A stretch of DNA of 64,000 bases from Pseudomonas floridensis (GTDB taxonomy: Bacteria; Pseudomonadota; Gammaproteobacteria; Pseudomonadales; Pseudomonadaceae): assembly GCF_002087235.1 (NCBI RefSeq), contig NZ_MUIO01000040.1, forward strand, positions 41,829-105,828. Reading direction: 5' to 3'. The notes below the pieces were generated by a model. That model was not told where the DNA came from. It did no database searches and saw only the letters and a program-made list of their open reading frames with translations. The position numbers and the translations under genes were made by a program. Shown here piece after piece: positions 1 to 7,659 of this stretch; the first letter of the stretch is position 1; every line of letters begins with the position of its first letter.

Positions 1-143
1 ATCAGTTCAAATACGAGAACATCCAATTTCCCGAGCAGATAGGCCGCCCTGGCGGCGGCTGGGGATATGGCTACGGTTATGGCTACAGCTTCACAGAGGG
101 CGTGACTCTAATCGCGAGAAAAATCCACAACGCTCCGGCCTGA
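1..143 (+). CDS. 3' end of an unknown gene (partial)
   Basis: An open frame enters from the left edge (codons in phase with position 3) and stops at TGA 141-143. The visible 46 residues include a Gly/Tyr-rich run (GGGWGYGYGYGYSF) followed by TEGVTLIARKIHNAPA. No family is recognised. The Gly-Tyr repeats could be a flexible tail. The 5' part lies outside the window, so neither length nor function can be judged. Confidence 0.5.
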   Translation, partial: QFKYENIQFPEQIGRPGGGWGYGYGYGYSFTEGVTLIARKIHNAPA

Positions 144-880
144 GGCTCGACGCCTCCATCCCGGCTGCCGCACATGAGCGAAAAGCGCTTGCCGCAACCA
201 TTGGCAAGCGCACTCACACCGTGACAGGCCCGATTGCACAGGACGTTGCTCGATTGATTCCTGTTGAACGCTCTGGATTGAATCGGACTACTTTAGTCCT
301 CCAGATCCGTGGCCGTGCCGCCACACGAAGATGAGGCGTGACGGTCACTGAACAAGCTCCGCCAGCATTACGGTTGGTGTGTTCATACGCCCTCGTCGAG
401 AGCTGCGATTCCCCCCTCCAGCTCAATTATTTTCGAGCCCCCTGCATCGCGTGGTTGTGCTCCTCCCGACTTTACCTGAGTGGTAGAGATGCATGCGTTT
501 TTGCTTGGCAATGTGCGGACTAAACGTAAGAAAACGTGGTCGGACGTTTCAGAACGTGCTCGCACCAATAAGCAGTCAAGGCAGCTAGAATGGCTTACAT
601 CATATAATTATTATTGAAACCTAACACACCCCCGATCGGAACAATTATCTAACCCTTGTCCGAGCTTGAGGAAAATAGACGTAACCTGGCAGACACTGCG
701 ACTAAGCATTCGTGGAGACCGTCATCCATTCTAAAAAAATTCTCATCCAACCATTCACATTCAGCTTGTATAAAGCCAGACATACTGTGAATGCGAAGAG
801 GTTTTACTGACTGGCCAGCCATAAAATTCATGCCGTTCACCTCGTGTTTCTCCCTCTGTTTTACTGACTGAGCCCTAACT
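144..880. other. intergenic stretch with no convincing gene
   Basis: About 740 bases without a supported gene. A hairpin with a perfect 9-bp stem (arms 185-193 and 203-211, 9-nt loop) follows the truncated gene but lacks a T-run. It could end that transcript or stabilise it. Short frames on both strands here lack family resemblance. The best of them is a 63-codon minus-strand frame (840 to 649) with a GTG start behind a purine-rich stretch. No tRNA cloverleaf and no hrp box were found. Confidence 0.5.
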
Positions 881-881
881 T

Positions 882-1418
882 ATGAGACTCGACATACTTC
901 CTGCGCTGTGCATTTTTCTGCTGCTGCCAAATCTTTGCCTTTCTGCGGAAAAGAAAATGTACGGCGCGTACGAGTACGCACGACTCCCCGAGCTGGGTCT
1001 GGACGTACCTGCAAAACTCGATACCGGAGCAGAAACAGCCTCATTGAGCGCTCGCAATATCAAGTATTTCAAACGTAATGGTAAGCGTTGGGTAAGCTTT
1101 ACCCCTGCTATCGATGGCAGTGACCATCGCGTGATTGAAAAGCCTCTCGCAGGGATCGACAAAATTATTCGCCGTGCGGCTGATCGCGCACCCAATGACA
1201 AAAAGACGTATCCCGCACGACCCGCAATCATTCTGTCGGTGTGTATGGGTAGCGTTTTACGTGACATTGAAGTGAACCTGACCGACCGAACCGGTTTCCG
1301 GTATCCCTTTTTAATCGGTGCCGTCACGTTGAAAAGCTTCGGTGCGACGGTCGACCCTAGCGTCGAATATAAGGCGGGAAAACCTGACTGCGTTTCCAGC
1401 GCACAGACCTCAATGTGA
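882..1418 (+). CDS. putative ATP-dependent zinc protease / retropepsin-like exported protein
   Basis: The 178-residue protein starts with a hydrophobic secretion signal (residues 1-21, ending near LCLSAEK). It has the aspartic-protease-like signature LDTGAETASLSA at about residues 46-57, typical of the PF05618 family (RimK-associated or 'putative ATP-dependent zinc protease'). That signature resembles the retropepsin D-T/S-G active site. A later block (PFLIGAVTLKSFGATVDPS) fits the conserved C-terminal part of the family. The domain call comes from motif recognition, and the substrate is unknown. The gene stands alone upstream of a monooxygenase-fold gene and has no hrp box, so it is probably not a part of the secretion island. 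Confidence 0.65.
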   Translation: MRLDILPALCIFLLLPNLCLSAEKKMYGAYEYARLPELGLDVPAKLDTGAETASLSARNIKYFKRNGKRWVSFTPAIDGSDHRVIEKPLAGIDKIIRRAADRAPNDKKTYPARPAIILSVCMGSVLRDIEVNLTDRTGFRYPFLIGAVTLKSFGATVDPSVEYKAGKPDCVSSAQTSM

Positions 1419-1710
1419 TGAACTGAGCGAAGAAGGCAGTGGAGACAACGACATCGAGAAGATCGATGCCAAAGTGGAATGGGTCGGCTGCAAAAGGAGT
1501 TGGCAAGCTTCTCGACGACCGCTATTTATTTTAACTCCAGAACCAGCGAGCAGCACTGAAGCGATTACTGAGTAAATTTCACATGGGCATGAGCTTTTAG
1601 CTGGATAATCTTTTTAAAGCAAACTCAGTAATCTGTATCACGTGCCTGAAACGCTCTTGCGCAGGTACCTACAGTGTAAAGACTCAATAGGCAACCAGGG
1701 CGTTTGAAGC

Positions 1711-2016
1711 ATGGCAATCACCTCGATAAACACACTCGAGATCAGTTTCTCTGAGCGTCCGGATCATCACATCGAGACCGTATTACTCAACCACATTGAA
1801 CAGTTGAAACAATCGCCAGGCTGTTTAAGTTATTCGCTGAGCCAACGCATGACGGGCCCCACTTGCTGGATAGTCACGGGTTACTGGGCAAACGAAAACC
1901 AGATGTTCGATCATTTCTGTCAAGGCGCTATGACGACGTTCATTGATCGCCTGATCGAGGCTGAAGCCAATCTCTCATTCGCACGCTTTTCGGCCAACGT
2001 GGAAGGCCCCGTTTAA
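1711..2016 (+). CDS. antibiotic biosynthesis monooxygenase (ABM) domain protein
   Basis: This 101-residue protein has the size and pattern of a single ABM/dimeric alpha-beta-barrel domain. A beta strand (ITSINTLEISF) is followed by a helix (HHIETVLLNHIEQLKQSPGC), the SYSLSQRMTGPTCWIVTGYW strand pair, and a second helix beginning with the typical 'W-N-E-...-F..H' style segment (ENQMFDHFCQGAMTTFIDRL). Family members are small cofactorless oxygenases or quinol-stress proteins, often of unknown substrate. The gene is isolated. The assignment is by fold pattern only. Confidence 0.6.
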   Translation: MAITSINTLEISFSERPDHHIETVLLNHIEQLKQSPGCLSYSLSQRMTGPTCWIVTGYWANENQMFDHFCQGAMTTFIDRLIEAEANLSFARFSANVEGPV

Positions 2017-2100
2017 TTGTTAGCGGCCCGCCGCTTAGCCACGTATTAAAGGCCTGGTCAGTTAAAACACCTTAACCACACCTCCATAGAAAGGTTATCC

Positions 2101-2496
2101 ATGAAACTCTTAGCACATGCAGTCATGACTGTAGTGGTGTCGGGCCTCGCTGGCTGTGCATCCGGTATATCTGTACCCAGCAACGATAACGCCATCGTTC
2201 ATCTTGAGGCACAGGTTGGCGATGAGATGATTGCAAGGCGCCTTGACGCCAGCCAAGCCGAGAGCCTGACTCACTTTGAAGTGTCGCCCGGAAAACACAC
2301 GATGGAATTGGGTATCGTGGCGTGGGGTTATCAACAAAGTCAGCGCCGCTGCGTTGCCACTCTTGAGTACGACATGTTTCTAGCAAACGGGCTTTACACG
2401 CTGATCGAAAGCAGGTCAGGCGTGGAAGTCAAAGTGAGTCTGGTCGACAGCAAGGGCGCTACGCTGGCGCAGACAGACAAGGTGCCCTGCCTGTAA
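2101..2496 (+). CDS. small outer-membrane-type lipoprotein of unknown function
   Basis: The 131-residue protein has a classic lipoprotein signal: MKLLAHAVMTVVVSGLAGC, with the lipobox LAGC placing the lipidated cysteine at residue 19. The mature part is hydrophilic, with predicted beta strands (AIVHLEAQVGDEMIARRL; HTMELGIVAWGY) and two further cysteines (in RRC and VPCL) that could form a disulfide. An AAGG-type Shine-Dalgarno sequence (GAAAGG, 2090-2095) precedes ATG 2101. No function is recognised. It is the last intact gene before the decayed region behind hrpK. Confidence 0.7.
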   Translation: MKLLAHAVMTVVVSGLAGCASGISVPSNDNAIVHLEAQVGDEMIARRLDASQAESLTHFEVSPGKHTMELGIVAWGYQQSQRRCVATLEYDMFLANGLYTLIESRSGVEVKVSLVDSKGATLAQTDKVPCL

Positions 2497-2628
2497 GCCC
2501 GCTCAGCCCTGTCAGGATTTCCGAACCCGACTCCGACCCAGCGCCAGCGAGGACTTCAGGTTCACGCGTAAGATGGCGTAACGTGAGCGCGTCACATAGG
2601 TGCAGGGGCCGACAGGCAAGTAGCACGG

Positions 2629-3324
2629 TTACGAGCCGGTCATGGCTGGCCAGGCTGGACCGAGAACCCCGGGATAACAATTACCCTCTTTCTGCATATC
2701 CAGGTAGATCTTTAACCCGGCAGGCATCTGACTGCCCTTCGGGGAGTTGAGGTATTCATTGAGCGCTTTACCATGCGATTCGAAAGGTTTACGTGCAGGT
2801 GTTTTCGGCTCTCAGATATAACGACGTCTTCCAGTTTCATACCTTTTGCATCAAGACCCTTTTTAATGGCGGCCTTGCCATTCCCCACCAGCTCGGCGAC
2901 CAGATTGGCAGGCTGCCTATTATCCTTGCCAGCCGTTTTTGCAGGGTCGAGGCTGAACGGATAGCGGCTTTCACACCAGCGAGTCAGCTCGGCGAGGTCG
3001 TTTGAAGTCTGCAGTTCGATGTGCAGCGGTCGAACGTAAGGTTGAAGCCACCATTTGACTGCGGTGCACATGACTGCCGCTCACTGCATCGGACCTGGTC
3101 GTTCCGGCTTGCTTTACAGCGCCCTCATTTTTTGAAGGCACCAAGCTTTCGAGCATGGCTCTGACTTTTTCTGTGTCCTCGGGGGCCTATGCCAGAACGG
3201 CAGGCGCTTGAGGGGAATGGGCAAGAGAAAACCGGGATGAGCTTTCAGCTTGTTGCGTTACGGGACGCTCAGCCTCGGGCACAGGCGGGTGGTAGTGTGC
3301 AGCCAGGCCGCCGACGGGTCTCAT
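2629..3324 (-). pseudogene. decayed type III effector remnant, probably HopB1-like
   Basis: Three protein-like segments lie in different minus-strand frames. ATG 3324 opens MRPVGGLAAHYHPPVPEAER and stops at 3187. A second frame (about 3156-3060) gives SDAVSGSHVHRSQMVAST. A third (about 3060-2785) gives LAELTRWCESRYPFSLD and later KGMKLEDVVISESRKHLHV. After another shift, KALNEYLNSPKGSQMPAGLK and EGNCYPGVLGPAW run to TAA at 2631-2629. At least two frameshifts plus a stop break the gene. The gap from the hrpK stop is about 70 bases, so it would have been co-transcribed from the hrpK hrp box. The N-terminus resembles, from memory, HopB1, which in P. s. tomato DC3000 follows hrpK. That identity is an inference; the disruption is seen directly. 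Confidence 0.6.
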
Positions 3325-3397
3325 ATCGAGTTTCCATTGATAAAGGATCATTAAAGACCGGGCGCCGTGCGTACCGGTCTCTGGTCTTTCAGACGGG

Positions 3398-5668
3398 TTA
3401 ATGCGCTTTCGCAATCCCGAACTGGTTCAATACCGGATCGACGTTATGGTCGAACGCTTTCTGCGCTTTGTGCTTTTTGACGGCGTCGACGATCATTGAA
3501 ATCCCGAAGCCCAAGGCCATGGCTCCGTCAATGGCCCAACCGACGATGGGGATCGAAGCACCCACGGCCATGCCGGCCGCCATGCCAGCGGCTTCACCCG
3601 CGACCATCCCCACCGCGCGTCCGACCAACTGGCCGGCCATGCGGCCCAGGCCAACCGAGGCTTCGCGGCCCAGCATCTTTGCACCTGCATCGATACCGCC
3701 CTTGATGGCCTCGGCACCGTACTTGGCGCTGTCGTAGATCACCTGCCCCGCTCCCAGTTTGTCACCGTGAGCGAGCATGTCTTTTACTGAAACAAAGCCC
3801 ATCACAGACCTGAGAATCTTGGGACCACCGCCAGCAAGGAGTTCTTTCGCCAAGTCGGATACCTGGCTCTCGTCGGTCTTGCCTTCCAGCAGCTTGCGGC
3901 CTTTCTTGGAGTCCTGCAGCTCGCGTGCCGTGGAGTTCGCGTAATCCTCTTTCACACTGTCTGTAACGTCGCTGGACAATACGCTGTCGTAGGCTGCTTT
4001 CTGGCCAGCCATCATTTGCACAGCCTGTTCGCCATCGATTTTTTTCTGGCCAAGAAGCTGTTTGAGCGCACCACCGTTTGCAAAATTGTTCATATAGGAG
4101 TCTTTGATTGTCGACTCCAGTTGCGGGTTTTTGGCCACTACCTCTCGAGGGCTCGGCACTTGAGTGTCGGGAAACAGGTCTTGCTGCAATTGCAACTGGG
4201 CGGACAGGCCATTGATAGCGTTGCTGTAATCCGGGTTCGGATTGTGCTTGTTGACCGCCTTGTCGGCGGTCGCCATATCGGTCTGCAGTGCCTTACCGCT
4301 GTTGACGTTCTGCGCCTGCTTGACGACCGCATCCTCCAGCGCAGAATCACTGCTTACCAGCTTGCGCTCTTGCTCGGGAACGCTTTTGTTGAGGAAGGCC
4401 TGCACGTCGGGATCAGCCTGCAATCGGCCAATCCGGTCCGTAAGGCCTTCCTCGGTTTTTTCGGTATTACGCAGTTCACGCCCGGCAATGACGCTTTGCT
4501 GTGTCTGTTGCAGCTTGATCATCACCGCAGCTTTTTGGGCTCCGGTATAAGCTTTCGGATTATCAAACACGTCCGCGCCCAGCTTACTGATGTCGATACC
4601 CGCAACGGAGTTGAGCGTTGCGGCATCACTCAACATGCTCGCGAACTGACCACCATTGGTGGGCGCGCTTTTCCTGATCCACTCACTCAGGTTCTTTGCG
4701 TTGAATAACTGATCCGGGCTATGTGCGGCCTTTGCCCGCCCTTTCATTCCAGCCTCGTCAAGCTGCCCGAGAAAGCCGGACTGCGACCAGGTGCTGCAGG
4801 ACTGTTTAAGCGCTCCGGAGAGACCCGGGTTGTTGGCGGCCAGATTTTTCAGGTCTTCGGCCCCGACGTTGTCATCTACATCGGTCTTGTCCTCGGCGCC
4901 CACGGCATTGTGAGGATCGGCTGCCTTGGCCAGCGGCATGTTGGCGCGCATGACTGCGGCATTACGTACCATTTCCAGAGATTGCGGATCCGCGTCGGGA
5001 TTGTCCTTCTGGTATTTTTCCACGTCCTTGTCGGCCGCGTCCGCCGCTTTCTCCATGTTTTTGGCGAAGGTCTTGAGATCTTTATTGGTGATCTTGCCGT
5101 CCGCGTTGCCGCCGCCCTGCGCGGTGTCCACCGCCGTTTTCAAAGCCGGGTTCGCGTTGATGAACTCCATGGCCCGGGCCGCTTCAGGTCCGTTTTCACG
5201 GGCCATCCATGCCGCGGCGATAGGTCGGTTGAGCTCTTTGGCAGCTTGCTCACGTTCTTCGGGTGGCAGATGGGCAACCATCGGCTCCCAACGCTTCAAT
5301 GCTTCGGGGGAAGAGTACTTGGAGTCGTCGAGAAACGACGCGTCGGACGCCTTGGGCGCATTGGCCGGGTCAGAAGCATCACTGCCGGTCGTACTGCTGG
5401 CCGAACTGACCGAGCCGACGGACGAAAAGTCGGTCAGGCCGAAACTGCTGCTGGCCGATGTCCTGCTCGGGGAAAAAAAGGATGCTACAGACGATGCCGT
5501 ATCGTCGGCACTGTTAAGCAACTCGGAAAGGCTTTGCCCGGATTGACCGAACTGTACGCCGCCGCTCGAGGCACCAGGACTTCTGGCAAGCGGCGACGGA
5601 TCAGCCAGTTCGTCAGAGGTGAATTGAGGGACATTACCGCTGAGGATGGGGGGACTGGATATACGCAT
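3398..5668 (-). CDS. hrpK: HrpK type III helper/putative translocator
   Basis: This 756-residue protein is the HrpK family member expected next to hrpL. The N-terminal 110 residues are Ser/Ala-rich and polar, as in secreted substrates. Residues 186-197 (GGNADGKITNKD region) read like an EF-hand calcium loop lacking the first Asp. The C-terminal region about 665-735 holds small-residue-rich hydrophobic helices (GMVAGEAAGMAAGMAVGASI, then PIVGWAIDGAMALGFGISM), which fit membrane insertion. HrpK is known as an accessory factor for effector translocation. It is transcribed leftward behind its own hrp box at 5703-5730, with the decayed effector frame just downstream. Confidence 0.93.
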   Translation of the reverse strand: MRISSPPILSGNVPQFTSDELADPSPLARSPGASSGGVQFGQSGQSLSELLNSADDTASSVASFFSPSRTSASSSFGLTDFSSVGSVSSASSTTGSDASDPANAPKASDASFLDDSKYSSPEALKRWEPMVAHLPPEEREQAAKELNRPIAAAWMARENGPEAARAMEFINANPALKTAVDTAQGGGNADGKITNKDLKTFAKNMEKAADAADKDVEKYQKDNPDADPQSLEMVRNAAVMRANMPLAKAADPHNAVGAEDKTDVDDNVGAEDLKNLAANNPGLSGALKQSCSTWSQSGFLGQLDEAGMKGRAKAAHSPDQLFNAKNLSEWIRKSAPTNGGQFASMLSDAATLNSVAGIDISKLGADVFDNPKAYTGAQKAAVMIKLQQTQQSVIAGRELRNTEKTEEGLTDRIGRLQADPDVQAFLNKSVPEQERKLVSSDSALEDAVVKQAQNVNSGKALQTDMATADKAVNKHNPNPDYSNAINGLSAQLQLQQDLFPDTQVPSPREVVAKNPQLESTIKDSYMNNFANGGALKQLLGQKKIDGEQAVQMMAGQKAAYDSVLSSDVTDSVKEDYANSTARELQDSKKGRKLLEGKTDESQVSDLAKELLAGGGPKILRSVMGFVSVKDMLAHGDKLGAGQVIYDSAKYGAEAIKGGIDAGAKMLGREASVGLGRMAGQLVGRAVGMVAGEAAGMAAGMAVGASIPIVGWAIDGAMALGFGISMIVDAVKKHKAQKAFDHNVDPVLNQFGIAKAH

Positions 5669-5702
5669 GGGAGGTCGCCGTCCAAAAGTGAAGGTTCATC
5701 AC

Positions 5703-5730
5703 TGTGTGGCCGACGACCTGAGTCGGTTCC
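5703..5730 (-). promoter_or_regulatory. hrp box for hrpK
   Basis: On the minus strand GGAACC (5730-5725), a 15-bp spacer, then CCACACA (5709-5703) match the HrpL consensus GGAACC-N15/16-CCACNNA exactly. It lies 35 bp upstream of the hrpK start and downstream of the hrpL stop. Confidence 0.9.
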
Positions 5731-5753
5731 AACTCCCTCGCGAAATCCGTCTT

Positions 5754-6308
5754 TCACGCGAACGGGTCGATGTGCTGCTTCAACTGGACCCGGGCGCGCG
5801 ACAGTCGCGAACGTACGGTACCGATCGGCACTCCCAGGCTGCTTGCCGTCTCCTGGTAATTGCCGTCCATCTCCAGTGAAACCTCAAGCACCCTCTGCAT
5901 ATTGGAAGGCAGGGTACCGATGGCCTGGATGACCCGAGCCAACTGTCGGTGCCCGTCCACCTGATGACCCACATCAGCGTGCCCTTCCAGTTCAGAATGA
6001 ACCTCGTCTTCCCAGCTTTCCTGATAAGGCTGGCGATACATTTTGCGGAAGTGATTGCGGATCAGATTCAGCGCGATACCACACAACCAGGTCTGCGGTT
6101 TGCTGGCGTGCTGGAACTTGTGTTCACTGCGCAATGCTTCAAGAAAGACACACTGCAGGATGTCGTCCACGTCATCCGGGTTCATCACGCGCTTCTGGAT
6201 GAATGCTCTGAGCATCTGAATCTGGTCCTGTGTCATCTGTCGCACACCTGCCGATGACGCAGGCTGGCTGGATGAGGTCTTATCGAGGATCACGACGCGT
6301 GGAAACAT
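5754..6308 (-). CDS. hrpL: HrpL, ECF-family sigma factor of the hrp regulon
   Basis: The 184-residue ECF sigma factor has region 2 around QIQMLRAFIQKRVMNPDDVD...LEALRSEHKF, with the WLCGIALNLIRNHFRK segment, and region 4 near the C-terminus (VSLEMDGNYQETASSLGVPI...VRSRLSRARVQLKQ). Start ATG 6308 (MFPRVVILDKT) is chosen over an upstream frame extension. It aligns with known HrpL N-termini, and AAGGG sits 8 nt before it. HrpL directs RNA polymerase to hrp boxes, including at least nine in this window. Its own transcription is from a sigma-54 promoter at 6345-6361, activated by HrpR/HrpS. It is divergent from hrpJ. Confidence 0.97.
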   Translation of the reverse strand: MFPRVVILDKTSSSQPASSAGVRQMTQDQIQMLRAFIQKRVMNPDDVDDILQCVFLEALRSEHKFQHASKPQTWLCGIALNLIRNHFRKMYRQPYQESWEDEVHSELEGHADVGHQVDGHRQLARVIQAIGTLPSNMQRVLEVSLEMDGNYQETASSLGVPIGTVRSRLSRARVQLKQHIDPFA

Positions 6309-6344
6309 AGAGAATGCCCTTAATGTGATGGTGTGCAATCCCTA

Positions 6345-6361
6345 TAGCGATAACCGTGCCA
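6345..6361 (-). promoter_or_regulatory. sigma-54 promoter of hrpL
   Basis: The minus strand reads TGGCACGGTTATCGCTA, a -24/-12 element with TGGCAC and (T)TCGCT in the correct spacing; only the first T of the -12 TTGC block is altered. It sits 36 bp upstream of the hrpL ATG. HrpRS-dependent sigma-54 control of hrpL is established for P. syringae. Confidence 0.9.
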
Positions 6362-6377
6362 CACAAAAAAAATAAAA

Positions 6378-6390
6378 TAAGTAATTGATT
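6378..6390 (-). promoter_or_regulatory. IHF-binding site in the hrpL promoter
   Basis: The minus strand reads AATCAATTACTTA, a perfect match to the IHF consensus WATCAANNNNTTR. It starts 17 bp upstream of the -24 element in a strongly AT-rich tract (6364-6430). Here DNA bending could bring upstream-bound HrpRS to the promoter. The match is seen directly; binding is inferred. Confidence 0.6.
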
Positions 6391-6434
6391 TATAAGACTT
6401 TTAATAATTATGTAATTATTTGAAATACATTTTT

Positions 6435-6475
6435 TTGCGCAACCCCCTCTTTTGTGACGACAACATTTGGCACAA
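6435..6475. promoter_or_regulatory. candidate HrpRS upstream activating region
   Basis: Two dyads lie 75-115 bp upstream of the hrpL -24 box: the palindrome TTGCGCAA (6435-6442) and TTGTG-N14-CACAA (6452-6456/6471-6475). The position fits an enhancer-binding site for the HTH domains of HrpR/HrpS. No binding sequence is proven by this reading. Confidence 0.35.
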
Positions 6476-6497
6476 CCCTCTGCGCTCTCTTCATAAG

Positions 6498-6526
6498 GGA
6501 ACCGAACTGATACGACGACCCACTCA
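6498..6526 (+). promoter_or_regulatory. hrp box for the hrpJ operon
   Basis: GGAACC at 6498-6503, a 16-bp spacer, then CCACTCA at 6520-6526 match the HrpL consensus fully. It lies 29 bp before the hrpJ ATG and likely drives hrpJ through at least hrpO, possibly to hrcU. Confidence 0.93.
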
Positions 6527-6555
6527 GCGGTCATGATCTGGCTCAGAACCGTCTT

Positions 6556-7659
6556 ATGAAAATCGTCGCTCCGCGTATTTTGCCAACCCATCCGGTCGCA
6601 CCGATCCGCGATGTGTTGCCTGCTGCGCGGCCAATTCAGAGCACCGATCCTTACACCACAGGGACATCTCGTCAGCAGGCATCACGCTTCGCTGCCGCAC
6701 TGGTGCAGCACAGCCGGATCCTGCGGCAAAGAGAGCTGATTGCGAGCAGAAACGCGCTGCAATCGCGAGCCGTCAAATTGGCCGAGCTCTATCACCTCCT
6801 GATGAACGAAGAGGACACCGGTCTCGATAACGCAGCCAGGGTGCTGCGTAAAAAGCTGGCGCAGGATGACTCTACCGATATCGAGCAGGTGCTGGAGTTC
6901 GCTGAGGGAGACGTCGCCAAGGCTTACGTGGTGCTGCAAGCCGCACGCAAGCAGGCAGAGGCGGAAGGCAGCGAGCGGGAACACGAAATTCTGACCGACC
7001 GGCTCAAACACCTGCGGCGTATATTTGGCTCACGTGCCCGGGCAGGCCTTAATACGGCCAGGGCCTTTGGCCGCCAGAACATCGACAACAAACGCCGCGC
7101 CGCCTTGCGCAATCTGTATGGCGTCGCGGTCAGCGGCCAACCGAACGTCACCGGGCTGATCGAGGCACTGATCGGCGAGCAGGAAGAACCGGGACAGTTC
7201 AATCTCAACCTGCGGGACATGCGCATCGCCATAGCAGACGACCTGTCGGCCATCAAACCTTCGACCTCTCATGAGCAGCTACGCACGCTGATGCACGGTC
7301 TGACCACCGCACGGCACGTAGCCACTTTATTGCGGGGTTGCGAACACTTGCTGGGGCGGATGCGCAGCAAGAATCCCAGCCTGAAGGTCGATCCCCCGGC
7401 GTTCCTCAAACACCTGCTGACCCTGACGGCCAACGGTATGAATGTGAATCAGACATTGCAATTAACCCAGCATATCGGTGGTGAACAACTCAAACACCAG
7501 TTGGCGTTCCTGAACAGCCTGCGCCCCATGCTCATGCAACTGCCCATCCTGCTCTGGCGGGACATGAAAAGCCGTCAGACCGCGCTGAGCAACCTGCTCA
7601 TCCTGATGGCTGAACTCACCGAAAAGGAACAGAAGCAGATGTATGGGGGGCTTGCCTGA
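6556..7659 (+). CDS. hrpJ: HrpJ, type III gatekeeper (SctW/YopN-TyeA family)
   Basis: The 367-residue helical protein matches the HrpJ/YopN gatekeeper family. A polar N-terminus (residues 1-60) is followed by the HrpJ domain (about 60-230, with ELYHLLMNEEDTGLDNAARV) and a C-terminal TyeA-like half. Family members control the order and timing of export of translocators before effectors, and HrpJ is itself secreted. It is the first gene of the long export-apparatus operon. Its stop overlaps the hrcV start by one base (A of TGA/ATG at 7659), pointing to translational coupling. The Shine-Dalgarno sequence before ATG 6556 is weak. Confidence 0.93.
   Translation: MKIVAPRILPTHPVAPIRDVLPAARPIQSTDPYTTGTSRQQASRFAAALVQHSRILRQRELIASRNALQSRAVKLAELYHLLMNEEDTGLDNAARVLRKKLAQDDSTDIEQVLEFAEGDVAKAYVVLQAARKQAEAEGSEREHEILTDRLKHLRRIFGSRARAGLNTARAFGRQNIDNKRRAALRNLYGVAVSGQPNVTGLIEALIGEQEEPGQFNLNLRDMRIAIADDLSAIKPSTSHEQLRTLMHGLTTARHVATLLRGCEHLLGRMRSKNPSLKVDPPAFLKHLLTLTANGMNVNQTLQLTQHIGGEQLKHQLAFLNSLRPMLMQLPILLWRDMKSRQTALSNLLILMAELTEKEQKQMYGGLA

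Noticed and set aside
649..840. 63-codon minus-strand frame starting GTG 840
   Set aside because: Has a purine-rich upstream stretch but no recognisable domain; could be chance in a non-coding stretch.
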